Notes under the pieces: model-generated | What the model was told of the DNA's origin: nothing | The model's database searches: none | What the model saw: only the letters and a program-made list of their open reading frames with translations | Shown here: piece after piece, positions 25,364 to 33,387 of the stretch | Position numbering within the stretch: the first letter of the stretch is position 1 | Layout of the letters: each line of letters begins with the position of its first letter | Position numbers and translations under genes: made by a program | From: an uncultured Phycisphaerales bacterium | GTDB lineage: Bacteria > Planctomycetota > Phycisphaerae > WQYP01 | Assembly (NCBI GenBank): GCA_903845195.1 | Contig: CAIMWO010000044.1 | Coordinates: forward strand, 23,305-87,304 | Direction: 5' to 3' | DNA: 64,000 nt

Positions 25364-26710
25364 ATGGCACGTCTCTGCGTTATTCTGGTCGCCGGGCTCG
25401 ATCGATCGCTTCTCGCCCGCACCACCGGCCTCAAGATACTGAGCTCATTCACTCATCAGACCAATTACAGTCCCGTCCTGCCCGCGGTCACCTCCACCAT
25501 GCAGGCCACGCTCACCACCGGCCAGCCGCCCGCAAAGCACGGCATCATCGCCAATGGTTTGCTCACGCACAACCGCCCCGATCTCCATCTCCATCTCGAC
25601 CTCTCCAACAACGCCCCCTTCCGCAAGGAAGTCTCCTTCTGGGAACAATCCAATTCGCTCCTTCAATCCCCGCGCTTCTGGCAAGGCTCCGGCAAAAAGG
25701 TCGCCATGCTCTTCTGGCAAAACTCCATGCCCGATCCCGCCGGCAACAACCCGGCCGCCGACATCGTCCTTACCCCCAAGCCCTCCCACACGCCCGACGG
25801 CAAAGCCCTCACCGCCTGCTGGAGCCACCCCGCCGACCTCTACACCACACTCGCCGCCAAGCTCGGCCCCTTCCCCCTCCACAATTACTGGAGCCCCATG
25901 GCCGGCCTGCCCAGCTCCCAGTGGATCCTCCAATCCGCCGAATACGTTTGGTGTGAACTCCACCCCGATCTGCAATTCGTCTACGTCCCCCACCTCGATT
26001 ACAACCTGCAGCGCCTCGGCCCAAGCCACCCCGCCAACATTAAAGACCTCCAAGACGTCGACGCCGCCCTCGCCCCCCTCATCGCACGCGTCCGCGCCGA
26101 TGGCGGCACGCCCGTCATCCTCGGCGACTACGGCATGTACGATGTCACCACCCCCATCCTCCCCAACCTCGCCCTTCGCAACGCCGGCCTGCTCACCACC
26201 CGCCCCGACGCCGACGGCAAACTGCTCGTCGATCACGAAACCACCCAGGCCTTCGCCCTCGTCGACCATCAGATCGCCCACGTCTACACCAAACCCGAGG
26301 TCCTTCACGACACGCGCCGTCTGCTCCAGAAACTCCCCGGCGTCCACGTGGTTCTCTCCGGCAAAGACCTCGCCAATTTCCACATCGATCACCCCCGCAC
26401 CGGCGACCTCCTGGTACTCGCCCACCCCCACGCCTGGTTCGCCCACGACTGGTGGCTCTCCGATGCCGAAAAACCCAAATGGCAATTCACCGTCGACATC
26501 CACGCTAAGCCCGGCTACGACCCCCGCGAACTCTTCTTCGACCCCGCCCGCAAATGCATCGCCCAGGACCCCGCCCTCGTCAAAGGCTCCCACGGCCTCA
26601 TCGGCGATCCCGCCAAATGGCCCGTCCTCCTCAGCGACTCCCCCCTCCTCACTGACACAATTCAATCCACCCAGATCGCCCCGTGGCTCAAAGCCATGCT
26701 ATTATGCTAA
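25364..26710 (+). CDS. Alkaline-phosphatase superfamily protein (nucleotide pyrophosphatase/phosphodiesterase-like)
   Basis: A 448-residue protein. VILVAGLDRSLL supplies the first metal-ligand Asp. LPAVTSTMQATLTTGQPPAKHGIIANG carries the nucleophile Thr in the usual place for type I phosphodiesterases. VILGDYGMYDV gives Asp and Tyr where Asp-His is common, and ending motifs include KGSHGLIG with His. A GGAGGA site lies 5 bases before the ATG at 25364. The frame is open further upstream, but that part overlaps comB and is rejected. It is divergent from comB. The substrate may be a phosphodiester or phosphonate. Confidence 0.82.
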   Translation: MARLCVILVAGLDRSLLARTTGLKILSSFTHQTNYSPVLPAVTSTMQATLTTGQPPAKHGIIANGLLTHNRPDLHLHLDLSNNAPFRKEVSFWEQSNSLLQSPRFWQGSGKKVAMLFWQNSMPDPAGNNPAADIVLTPKPSHTPDGKALTACWSHPADLYTTLAAKLGPFPLHNYWSPMAGLPSSQWILQSAEYVWCELHPDLQFVYVPHLDYNLQRLGPSHPANIKDLQDVDAALAPLIARVRADGGTPVILGDYGMYDVTTPILPNLALRNAGLLTTRPDADGKLLVDHETTQAFALVDHQIAHVYTKPEVLHDTRRLLQKLPGVHVVLSGKDLANFHIDHPRTGDLLVLAHPHAWFAHDWWLSDAEKPKWQFTVDIHAKPGYDPRELFFDPARKCIAQDPALVKGSHGLIGDPAKWPVLLSDSPLLTDTIQSTQIAPWLKAMLLC

Positions 26711-26712
26711 CT

Positions 26713-26747
26713 ACCACGGACCACGAACCACGAACCACGGACCACGA
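26713..26747. repeat. 7-bp tandem array (ACCACGA/ACCACGG) in an intergenic gap
   Basis: Five consecutive heptamers (ACCACGG, ACCACGA, ACCACGA, ACCACGG, ACCACGA) fill the gap between the phosphatase stop (26710) and the next ATG (26752). The array occupies the place where a ribosome-binding site would normally be. Confidence 0.9.
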
Positions 26748-26751
26748 TTCC

Positions 26752-28389
26752 ATGCTCATCGACATGATCCATGACAATCACGGCGAGCCGCCGTTCAGAA
26801 CGCGCTTCCGCGATCCCCAACTGCTCAAGCAGTACGGCTACGAAGCCATCGTCATCCCCGACGCTCTCGCCGCCGTCCCCTCCGCCTACATGGACTTGCC
26901 CCCGCAGCCCCCCGCCGGGCCCAACGTCATCAAACCCGCCGATCGCGAAGCCGCCATTCGCCGCCAGGTCGCCGATGCCTCCGCCGCCGGCATGAAAATC
27001 TTCTTCTACGGCGACGCCCTCCTCCTCCCACGCTCCATCGTCGAAAAACGCCCCGAAGCCTTCCTCTGCGACGACCGTTCCGGCCGCCTCTGCCCCGGCA
27101 AGCCCGCCGTCTTCGAGGCGCTCGCCGATCTCATCCACGAACTCTTCGACCATTGGCCCCAGGCTTCCGGTCTCGTCATGCGCACCGGCGAAGTCTACCC
27201 CGAAGCCACCCCCCACATGATCGGCTCCACCCTCCACGCAACCAGTTGTCCCACCTGCCGCCACCTCACCCTGATCGACCGTCTGGTGGGCTTCATCCAA
27301 CTGATGCACGACACCGTGATCGCCGAACTCGGCCGCACCTACGTCCACCGCGCCTGGCAGCCCCACGTCGCCGGCCTTCCCAACATGCACGACGATCCCA
27401 CCGTCTACCGCACCATCGCCGATCGCCTGCCCGACTCCGATCGCCTCTGCCTCTCGTTCAAATTCACCCGCGGAGATTTCCGCTCAGGACACGCCTTCAA
27501 TCCCTGCCTCAATGCCGACGACCGCCCCAAGTGGATCGAATTCCAGTGCGAACGCGAGTTCGAAGGCAAAGGCGCTTTCCCCAACTACCAGGCCCCCCTC
27601 TGGCAACAATTCCTGCAACAACTCCGCGCCACCCCGACACCCCCCCCTCCCCACTTCTCCCTCTGGGGCTGGTCCCGTGGCGGCGGCTGGGGCGGCCCCT
27701 ACGTCCAACGCGAAGAATGGATCGATGCCAACGTCTATGCCCTCGCACGGCTCTACCAAGACCCGTTGGCTTCCATCCAGGATATCGCCACCACTTGGAC
27801 CGCCATGGCCTTCTCCGTCGCCGAGTCCTCGCCCCCCGCACCTGCCATCACGGAACTATTGATGCTCTCGTCCCAAGCCATCTGCAAATTGCTCTATTCC
27901 AGCGTGCTGGCCGAGGAGTCCATTGCGCCGTGGGTCCGCGATGACCTCCTCGACTGCAGCGCCATCTGGGCCTCCGCATTGCGCGTTGTCGAGCTGGGAA
28001 AAATCACCGAGGCCCTCGACGAAAAAAGAACCGCGCTCCAGCTCGTCGATCGCATCCGCCACGTCTGGGAACTCGCCCTGGTCGATCTGCCCAATAAGAG
28101 CCTCGCCCGCGATCTTTCCAGCTCCATCATTTCCTTTGAATCCTTCGCTGGCGCCGTGGCCAATCTCTTCTCCGGCTTCGTGCGCTACCTTCAATGGTCC
28201 CGCGCCGGCCGCACTGATGCCTCCCTCGCCGCCGAGACCGCCGGACATCTGGAAACTGCCCAAGCCGCCTGGCAACTGCTCACCCAGCGCAACGCCACCC
28301 TCCCCGGAGCCCCCAGCGTCTTCAACGAAAACACACTCTGGGACCTCTCCAACGATTGCCTCGACCAACTCCAATCATCCAAAAAATAA
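26752..28389 (+). CDS. Protein of unknown function, possibly a TIM-barrel glycosidase
   Basis: A 545-residue cytoplasmic protein that I do not recognise with confidence. The ATG at 26752 (MLIDMIHDNHGEPPFRTRF) is chosen because the upstream in-frame part is translated tandem repeat. Alternating strands and helices in the first 350 residues (EAIVIPDALAA, AGMKIFFYGDALLL, GLVMRTGEVYPEATPH, LCLSFKFTRGDF, WIEFQCEREFEGKGAFPNY, HFSLWGWSRGGGWGG) suggest a TIM barrel with candidate acids in RTGEVYPE and IEFQCEREFE. The second part is helical, like the C-terminal bundle of alpha-glucuronidase-type enzymes. It ends convergent to mreC. Confidence 0.6.
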   Translation: MLIDMIHDNHGEPPFRTRFRDPQLLKQYGYEAIVIPDALAAVPSAYMDLPPQPPAGPNVIKPADREAAIRRQVADASAAGMKIFFYGDALLLPRSIVEKRPEAFLCDDRSGRLCPGKPAVFEALADLIHELFDHWPQASGLVMRTGEVYPEATPHMIGSTLHATSCPTCRHLTLIDRLVGFIQLMHDTVIAELGRTYVHRAWQPHVAGLPNMHDDPTVYRTIADRLPDSDRLCLSFKFTRGDFRSGHAFNPCLNADDRPKWIEFQCEREFEGKGAFPNYQAPLWQQFLQQLRATPTPPPPHFSLWGWSRGGGWGGPYVQREEWIDANVYALARLYQDPLASIQDIATTWTAMAFSVAESSPPAPAITELLMLSSQAICKLLYSSVLAEESIAPWVRDDLLDCSAIWASALRVVELGKITEALDEKRTALQLVDRIRHVWELALVDLPNKSLARDLSSSIISFESFAGAVANLFSGFVRYLQWSRAGRTDASLAAETAGHLETAQAAWQLLTQRNATLPGAPSVFNENTLWDLSNDCLDQLQSSKK

Positions 28390-28399
28390 ACCGCCGCCC

Positions 28400-28427
28400 C
28401 ATTCATCGTTCTTCATTCATCATTTTC
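28400..28427. repeat. 7-bp array (CATTCAT unit) between the unknown protein and mreC
   Basis: Four heptamers, CATTCAT, CGTTCTT, CATTCAT and CATTTTC, fill the short convergent gap. No ordinary terminator hairpin is seen there. Confidence 0.6.
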
Positions 28428-28436
28428 CCCCAACCC

Positions 28437-29333
28437 CTACCGCCGGACTTCCGAAAGTATCAGCACCGTGCGCACCGTATCGACATGCACAATCGGATTG
28501 ATCCGCACCACGTAACGCAGCGCATTGCCGGTTTTCTCCACCCCGGAAACTTCCCCAAGCGTGGTGTACTGTGCCCCCTTCGGCCACGTATTGTCCAAGA
28601 GCAGCACGCGATCGCCCGGCTCCGGCGACCGCGGCACCTCCACCACGCTAATCGTATCGCACTCCAATTGCCCGTTCCCACGCCCGTTCACCTGGCAGTT
28701 CGCCGCAATCGTCACCGTTCCGGTGGGCGTCTTGCGGATGATCGTGGCCCGCACGTACACATGCGGATCCGTGATCAACCGCACCTGGCTCAAGAACGCG
28801 TTGACATATTCCACACGCCCCAATGTGCAGAAATTGGCGATCACCGCCATCCCCGCCTGCACGCCCGCATCGCTCCCCTTGTCCAGAATCATCACGCTGG
28901 TCGCCGCCCCTGCCTGCTGCGCCGTCTTGTTGGCCAGGATCAGCTTGTTCGGAGGCACCCCCGCCTGCTGCATCTGATGAAACTGCTGCGCATCCTGCTG
29001 CGCCTGCTCCAACTGCCCCTTTTGGAACTCCACCTCCGCCTCCAACGCCCGGATCTCCTGCTGCAGCGATTCGACCGACACGCCGCTCGTCCGCGGCATC
29101 AACACGCGCTCCGCAACCTGCGACAAAAATCCCTGAATCAGCGAAAACGGATACTCCCCCAACGTCAGCACCACCGTCATCGGCATCGCCACGGCCTGCT
29201 GGCTCTTGCCCATCAGCGTCGCGCTCATCGTCTGCTTGTCCGGCACCGATCTCGCGCCGAAAAATCCCCATGCCGCCGACGCAATCAGCAGCACCCAGAA
29301 CCACCGCCGGGATGTCATCTTGGGAGAATTCAT
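28437..29333 (-). CDS. mreC: Rod shape-determining protein MreC
   Basis: A bitopic membrane protein of 298 residues that links MreB to the peptidoglycan synthases. The ATG at 29333 (MNSPKMTSRRWFWVLLIASAAWGF) gives one N-terminal transmembrane segment. A coiled coil follows (VESLQQEIRALEAEVEFQKGQLEQAQQDAQQF), then the beta-barrel C-terminal domain with VMILDKGSDAGVQAGMAVI, FLSQVRLITDP and PGDRVLLLDN. The open frame extends into the neighbouring repeat, but those residues (LLASCLRLLR) are repeat-encoded and rejected. It follows mreB after an 82-base gap filled by an inverted heptamer array. mreD is not adjacent. Confidence 0.9.
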   Translation of the reverse strand: MNSPKMTSRRWFWVLLIASAAWGFFGARSVPDKQTMSATLMGKSQQAVAMPMTVVLTLGEYPFSLIQGFLSQVAERVLMPRTSGVSVESLQQEIRALEAEVEFQKGQLEQAQQDAQQFHQMQQAGVPPNKLILANKTAQQAGAATSVMILDKGSDAGVQAGMAVIANFCTLGRVEYVNAFLSQVRLITDPHVYVRATIIRKTPTGTVTIAANCQVNGRGNGQLECDTISVVEVPRSPEPGDRVLLLDNTWPKGAQYTTLGEVSGVEKTGNALRYVVRINPIVHVDTVRTVLILSEVRR

Positions 29334-29340
29334 ACGCAGA

Positions 29341-29412
29341 AGCCGCAAGCAAGAAGCAAGAAGCAAGAAGGTTCCGTCTTCCTGCTTCTTGCTTCTCGCT
29401 TCTTACTTCTAT
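29341..29412. repeat. Inverted pair of 7-bp arrays between mreB and mreC
   Basis: On the plus strand, AGCAAGA is repeated three times with a drifted copy before it (29341-29370). After a 7-base spacer, the complementary heptamer CTTCTTG-type array follows, five copies (29378-29412). The two arms can pair over about 23 bases with two mismatches, making a large hairpin in the mreB-mreC intergenic RNA. Confidence 0.88.
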
Positions 29413-29415
29413 CTC

Positions 29416-30468
29416 CTACAGGTCCGTCATATCGGATTCCATCGTGTCCTTCCAGAGTTCCAGGTTCTCCAGGAAGACACTCGTTCCCCGGGCTACGCAC
29501 GTCAGCGGGTCGTCGGCAATCCGCACCGGCAACCCCGTCGCCTGGTGCAGCACCTTGTCGATCGAACGCAGCAACGCCCCGCCTCCGGCCAGCACGATTC
29601 CCGTTTCCACCAGATCCGCCGCCAGTTCCGGTTCCGCACGTTCCAGCGTCCGTGTCACCGCATCGATGATCTGCCCGATCGGCTCCTGCAGTGCTTCGCG
29701 GATTTCCTCGCTCGTCACGATGCACTTCCGCGGCAATCCACTGATCATGTCGCGACCACGCACTTCCATCGTCTTTTCCGGCCCAAAATTCCCGGCCGAT
29801 CCAATCTCAATCTTCACCTTCTCCGCAAACTGCTCGCCGATCATCAGGTTGTAGGTCTTCTTCATGTGATTGACGATCGACTCGTCGAAGTCGTCACCCG
29901 CCGTCCGGATCGACTCCGATACCGCGATGTCCGCCAAGGACATGATCGCCACTTCCGTCGTGCCCCCGCCGATGTCCACAATCATGCTCGCCGTCGGCTC
30001 CGTGATCGGCAGCCCCGCCCCGATCCCCGCCGCCATCGGCTCTTCTACGAGATACACCCGCCGCGCTCCGGCACGCTCCGCCGAATCCAGCACCGCACGC
30101 TTTTCCACCGCCGTAATGCCCGACGGTATCGCAATCACCACCCGCGGCTTGACGAACCCGCGCCGGCCGTGAACCCGCCGGATAAAGTACGCCAGCATCG
30201 CTTCGGTAATTTCAAAATCGGATATGACCCCGTCCTTCAACGGACGGATCGCCGTGATCGAACCCGGCGTCTTGCCCAGCATTTCCTTGGCCACCAGCCC
30301 TACCGCATTGCCGTCCTGCAGTACCCGATTGGTCCCCTTCTTGACGGCCACCACCGACGGCTCGTTGAGAACAATGCCTTCCCCGCGGACGCACACCAAG
30401 GTGTTGCACGTCCCCAAGTCAATGCCCATGTCGAGACTGAACCAGCCCAGGATGGAATCAAAGAACAC
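29416..30468 (-). CDS. mreB: Rod shape-determining protein MreB
   Basis: An actin-like ATPase of 350 residues that guides lateral cell-wall synthesis. FSLDMGIDLGTCNTLV is the phosphate-1 loop, GGGTTEVAIMSLADI the phosphate-2 loop, and GIVLAGGGALL the adenosine motif. The start is GTG at 30468, which gives the family N-terminus MFFDSILGWFS. GGAG stands 9 bases upstream. mreC follows. Upstream on the same strand are a 48-residue membrane protein and a coiled-coil protein that may belong to the same cell-shape block. Many planctomycetes lack or modify this system, so its presence fits a wall-building Phycisphaerae. Confidence 0.96.
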   Translation of the reverse strand: MFFDSILGWFSLDMGIDLGTCNTLVCVRGEGIVLNEPSVVAVKKGTNRVLQDGNAVGLVAKEMLGKTPGSITAIRPLKDGVISDFEITEAMLAYFIRRVHGRRGFVKPRVVIAIPSGITAVEKRAVLDSAERAGARRVYLVEEPMAAGIGAGLPITEPTASMIVDIGGGTTEVAIMSLADIAVSESIRTAGDDFDESIVNHMKKTYNLMIGEQFAEKVKIEIGSAGNFGPEKTMEVRGRDMISGLPRKCIVTSEEIREALQEPIGQIIDAVTRTLERAEPELAADLVETGIVLAGGGALLRSIDKVLHQATGLPVRIADDPLTCVARGTSVFLENLELWKDTMESDMTDL

Positions 30469-30880
30469 GCTTGAGGACTCCTTTACCGCAGGGACCGGCC
30501 AGGACCATTTCTACATCGATGGATTCTGATCCGAATCGATGCACCCGCTGCTATCCACGGATAAGCCCGTTCGTTGCCGCAGGTTACACGCTGCAGCGAG
30601 AGTATAAATCATTCCTGCCAACGGGGCCAATCGCCCGTCCGCTGAAACGCCTGTTTGTACAAAGCACTCACACCGGTGCGATCATTCATATCTCGCCCGG
30701 GCACTCGAAAGGATGCACTGTGAAAGAAATGTATCGACTTTCAGCAGCCATCCGTGGCCACGGGCATCCGGTTCATTCCCCGGACATCCGATGACTCGCC
30801 GCACGGAGGCCGCTGTGACTTGCCGCCTTCAGTCCGCCGCCGCCCTCACTCTCGAGGCAGCGCCAATCGAAAGCTGGCGA
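30469..30880. other. 412-bp intergenic region upstream of mreB
   Basis: No gene-like frame is found on either strand. It is the probable promoter region of mreB. On the minus strand a TATACT hexamer stands at 30601-30606 but has no convincing -35 at 16-18 bases. The rest shows no repeats or hairpins I can support. Confidence 0.4.
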
Positions 30881-31027
30881 TCAAAACAGCCCCAGTTCCT
30901 TGAAACGGACCAAGGCATAGATCAACGCCCCCAGCGAGGCCAGAAAACCGATCAGGGCCATCGCCGTGTAGACGTTGTTCTGGGGCTTGACGATCAGTGC
31001 CCCGCCGGGTGCATTAAGACGACTCAT
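30881..31027 (-). CDS. Small single-pass membrane protein, 48 residues
   Basis: A short gene below usual length cut-offs. The frame runs ATG (31027) to TGA (30881) and encodes MSRLNAPGGALIVKPQNN, then a hydrophobic helix VYTAMALIGFLASLGALIYALV, then a basic-acidic tail RFKELGLF. A strong Shine-Dalgarno sequence GGAGGT lies 5-10 bases before the ATG. It sits between the coiled-coil membrane protein and mreB, all on the minus strand, which suggests a role in the same envelope or shape machinery. I do not recognise a family. The SD, the clean membrane topology and the compact fit make it likely real. Confidence 0.7.
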   Translation of the reverse strand: MSRLNAPGGALIVKPQNNVYTAMALIGFLASLGALIYALVRFKELGLF

Positions 31028-31137
31028 CGGACCTCCGTCGCTGGCTTGCTTGCCTGTGCTCGGATACCCGCTACGCCGTCCGTACTGCGAGTACCCCTAT
31101 TATCGGTCATTTCCCCCGCAATCATGAACCCCGTTAA

Positions 31138-31989
31138 TTACTGACCCGCTACGCTCGTCGCCAGATCGCTCACCAGAACCGTCTGGCCCGGCTTCACCAG
31201 CGTGACCTGAATCACTGATTCATCCACCGTTGTCCGCGTCACCGACGCATCGCCGATGTATGCGTTGCCGCGGGAAACCGTGAACTGCGTTCCCACCTTC
31301 ACGCCGTCACGCGTGCCCAGCGGCACCGTCACAAACGTCCGGCCATTGTTCAACTGCACGCTGGAAATCTTCGCATTCACCTGCACCGGTGCCTGCACCG
31401 CCGTGACCACGCTGCTCTTCGATTCGCTGCTGGGAACCACTGCGCCGGCCTTCTCGGAACTCGCCGCCAGGGCTTCCTGCAACTTGCGGATGGCCGCGGT
31501 CGCAAAATTCAACTGCGTCGTCAATTCATTATTCACGCGGCTCAGTTCCGCGTTCTGGGCGATCAGCCGAGTGATCTCCGGACGCACCTGCTTCAATTCG
31601 TCATCTTTCGCCGCCAACTGATCCTTGAGCGCCGTCACCGATGCCGTCAACTGACCCTGCTGCGTCGTGAACTGCACGTTACGAGCATCTAACGAATCGC
31701 GTTCTGCAGTAATCGAGGCCACCTGGCCCTGCAGACCCTCAACCTGCGCCTTGAGCGCCGTCACCTGGTCGCTCAGTTGCTTCTGGGTGTCGGCCAGCCG
31801 GGTCTCGCCCAACTGGTTCTTCGCCCGCTCCACGTCAAACGCAGCCTGCGCCGAAAGCTGACCCTTGCGGGCCAGTTCCACGTCATTCTTGTAGTTCTCG
31901 AGATTCTTAAAGCCGATGACAATCATCACGGCCAGCACGAGCGCCACGACCAACTGAAGGACGATGAAAACTTTTGTCAGGATACTCAA
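31138..31989 (-). CDS. Coiled-coil membrane protein with MreC-like C-terminal domain
   Basis: A 283-residue bitopic protein. One N-terminal transmembrane helix (VFIVLQLVVALVLAVMIVIGF) is followed by about 150 residues of coiled coil (heptads through LSDQVTALKAQVEGLQGQVASI and LKDQLAAKDDELKQV). A C-terminal beta domain (ISSVQLNNGRTFVTVPLGTRDGVKVGTQFTVSRG) resembles the barrel repeats of MreC-type proteins by eye. Its position upstream of the 48-residue protein and mreB on the same strand suggests a link to cell shape, but this is inferred from context. A sigma70-like promoter lies about 200 bases upstream. It is not a recognised named family. Confidence 0.7.
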   Translation of the reverse strand: MSILTKVFIVLQLVVALVLAVMIVIGFKNLENYKNDVELARKGQLSAQAAFDVERAKNQLGETRLADTQKQLSDQVTALKAQVEGLQGQVASITAERDSLDARNVQFTTQQGQLTASVTALKDQLAAKDDELKQVRPEITRLIAQNAELSRVNNELTTQLNFATAAIRKLQEALAASSEKAGAVVPSSESKSSVVTAVQAPVQVNAKISSVQLNNGRTFVTVPLGTRDGVKVGTQFTVSRGNAYIGDASVTRTTVDESVIQVTLVKPGQTVLVSDLATSVAGQ

Positions 31990-32190
31990 GGGACGCCTCC
32001 CAAAGGTTAAGACTCATCGAGCCGGTGTTCATTCACTTCGACCGCCTCCGCGAGCGGCCGCAATGAAACGACTTTCAAGATTCAATTGCGATTCGGTAAG
32101 TCCTGTCAGACCAACCGGATCGGATGAGGAGGACGATGCCCGGATCTGGATGCACTTCGCATCATCGGACACCTTCCACCACGCCAGCGT

Positions 32191-32218
32191 AGTCTAATCC
32201 ACGGGGATAGGGTGTCAA
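32191..32218 (-). promoter_or_regulatory. Sigma70-like promoter for the coiled-coil/mre block
   Basis: On the minus strand, a perfect -35 TTGACA (32213-32218) and a -10 TAGACT (32191-32196, four of six consensus bases) are separated by 16 bases. The predicted start near 32184 leaves a leader of about 195 bases before the coiled-coil gene. The remainder of the gap 31990-32287 shows no gene. Confidence 0.5.
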
Positions 32219-32287
32219 GACCATATCCCCGAAGTTCCCCCGGATTCACTCCTTAGGCGTCCTTCGAGACTCCGCCGGCCGCCTCCC

Positions 32288-33298
32288 TCACTGCCCGACG
32301 TACCTCCGCCAGTACTTCTCCAGGTCATCAAAAGTCCACTTGTAGTTGGTCTGCAGAGACTCGGCGGTGGTAGCCCCCTTCTTGATGTCGTCGAAAAAAT
32401 GCAGGAAGGCCTTGCGATCCTTCAGGATCAGCGTTTCCACCAGGGTTCGCATCACCGGATACATCTCCGCCTTCTGGTTACCTGCATCGTCCTTGAATAG
32501 CGCCGAAAAGGACTTCTCCTGCAGCGCCATCTTCCTGGCGTCGGCCTTGACGTCGCGCGGAAAGCACGAGGAACCCACGACTTCCGCTATGCCTTCATTA
32601 AGCCAGCTCGGCATATCCCGATCCGATATGTACCGCTGGACGAACGAATGCGTCAGTTCATGCGTCAGAACATAACCCCACATCCGCTTGGCCGTATTGA
32701 CATTCCCGAGCGTGTAACGCTCGTCGAGCTTGGACATGACCATGTATCCGCGAATGCTCCTTTTGCCGGTATATTTGTAGCTGTAATATCCGGCGGCATC
32801 CGCAGAGCTTGGATCGCGATCTACCTTGTTGGCAAACGCCGCGAACGATTCATGGGTGCTGAACATGAAACATGAAAGCTTCCCCAAATACACATTTTCT
32901 TTTACTGGAATGTCGAACTGCCTGGTGACCGCTGCGTACGCCGCCTCAACGTTGGTCTTGATGAACTCATACTCCCGTGGATCCCAATCCGTGAAAACGA
33001 GATAGTGATCAGTCTCGATTTCCTTGAACTTGATACCGAGGGTCTTGGCCACTTCGGCGGCTTCTGCGCGGGCCTCGACCATCGCCTTCGCCGCCTCTGC
33101 GGGCGTAGCCTTCTTGTACTTCGCCTCGGGTTCCGCAGCGTCCTTGCTCGCGACGCCCTTGGCGGGAGTCGGCGAAGCACGCGTCGTTGCCGGCGCGGTC
33201 GTGGGTTTTTGAGCCTTTTTCGTCGTTTGGCCGAAGACTTCGGTGCCGGCCGCGCCCACCAAGACCACCAATGCCCCGACCCATAGCAAATGACGCAT
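32288..33298 (-). CDS. Secreted gluzincin-like metallopeptidase, copy 2
   Basis: A 336-residue exported protein with signal MRHLLWVGALVVLVGAAGTEVFGQ (start 33298), a low-complexity Thr/Ala/Lys linker, and a peptidase_MA-like domain. The zinc motif HELTH is in YVLTHELTHSFVQRY, with the third ligand probably Glu in WLNEGIAEVV. Conserved surroundings include ETDHYLVFTDWDPREY and the C-terminal YKWTFDDLEKYWRRYVGQ. It is a close tandem paralogue of the gene at 33388, ending with the same residues. The longer upstream frame overlaps that neighbour and is rejected. The substrate is unknown. Confidence 0.85.
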   Translation of the reverse strand: MRHLLWVGALVVLVGAAGTEVFGQTTKKAQKPTTAPATTRASPTPAKGVASKDAAEPEAKYKKATPAEAAKAMVEARAEAAEVAKTLGIKFKEIETDHYLVFTDWDPREYEFIKTNVEAAYAAVTRQFDIPVKENVYLGKLSCFMFSTHESFAAFANKVDRDPSSADAAGYYSYKYTGKRSIRGYMVMSKLDERYTLGNVNTAKRMWGYVLTHELTHSFVQRYISDRDMPSWLNEGIAEVVGSSCFPRDVKADARKMALQEKSFSALFKDDAGNQKAEMYPVMRTLVETLILKDRKAFLHFFDDIKKGATTAESLQTNYKWTFDDLEKYWRRYVGQ

Positions 33299-33387
33299 AA
33301 TGAACCCCTGGTGCCTGAAACTCTGCCCCAAAGAGGACAGCCGACAGCTTGGTTTGGCCGTCTTCTCAGCCGCGTGACCGCCCGTCG

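Noticed and set aside
30713..31144. 143-residue plus-strand frame upstream of the coiled-coil gene
   Set aside because: It runs antisense to the 48-residue membrane protein and has no protein-like pattern; the small minus-strand frame has a strong ribosome-binding site and a membrane helix.
32860..32880. GAACATGAAACATGAAAG stretch inside a metallopeptidase gene, resembling the heptamer arrays
   Set aside because: It encodes Cys-Phe-Met-Phe-Ser in a position conserved in the paralogue with different DNA, so it is coding constraint, not an array.
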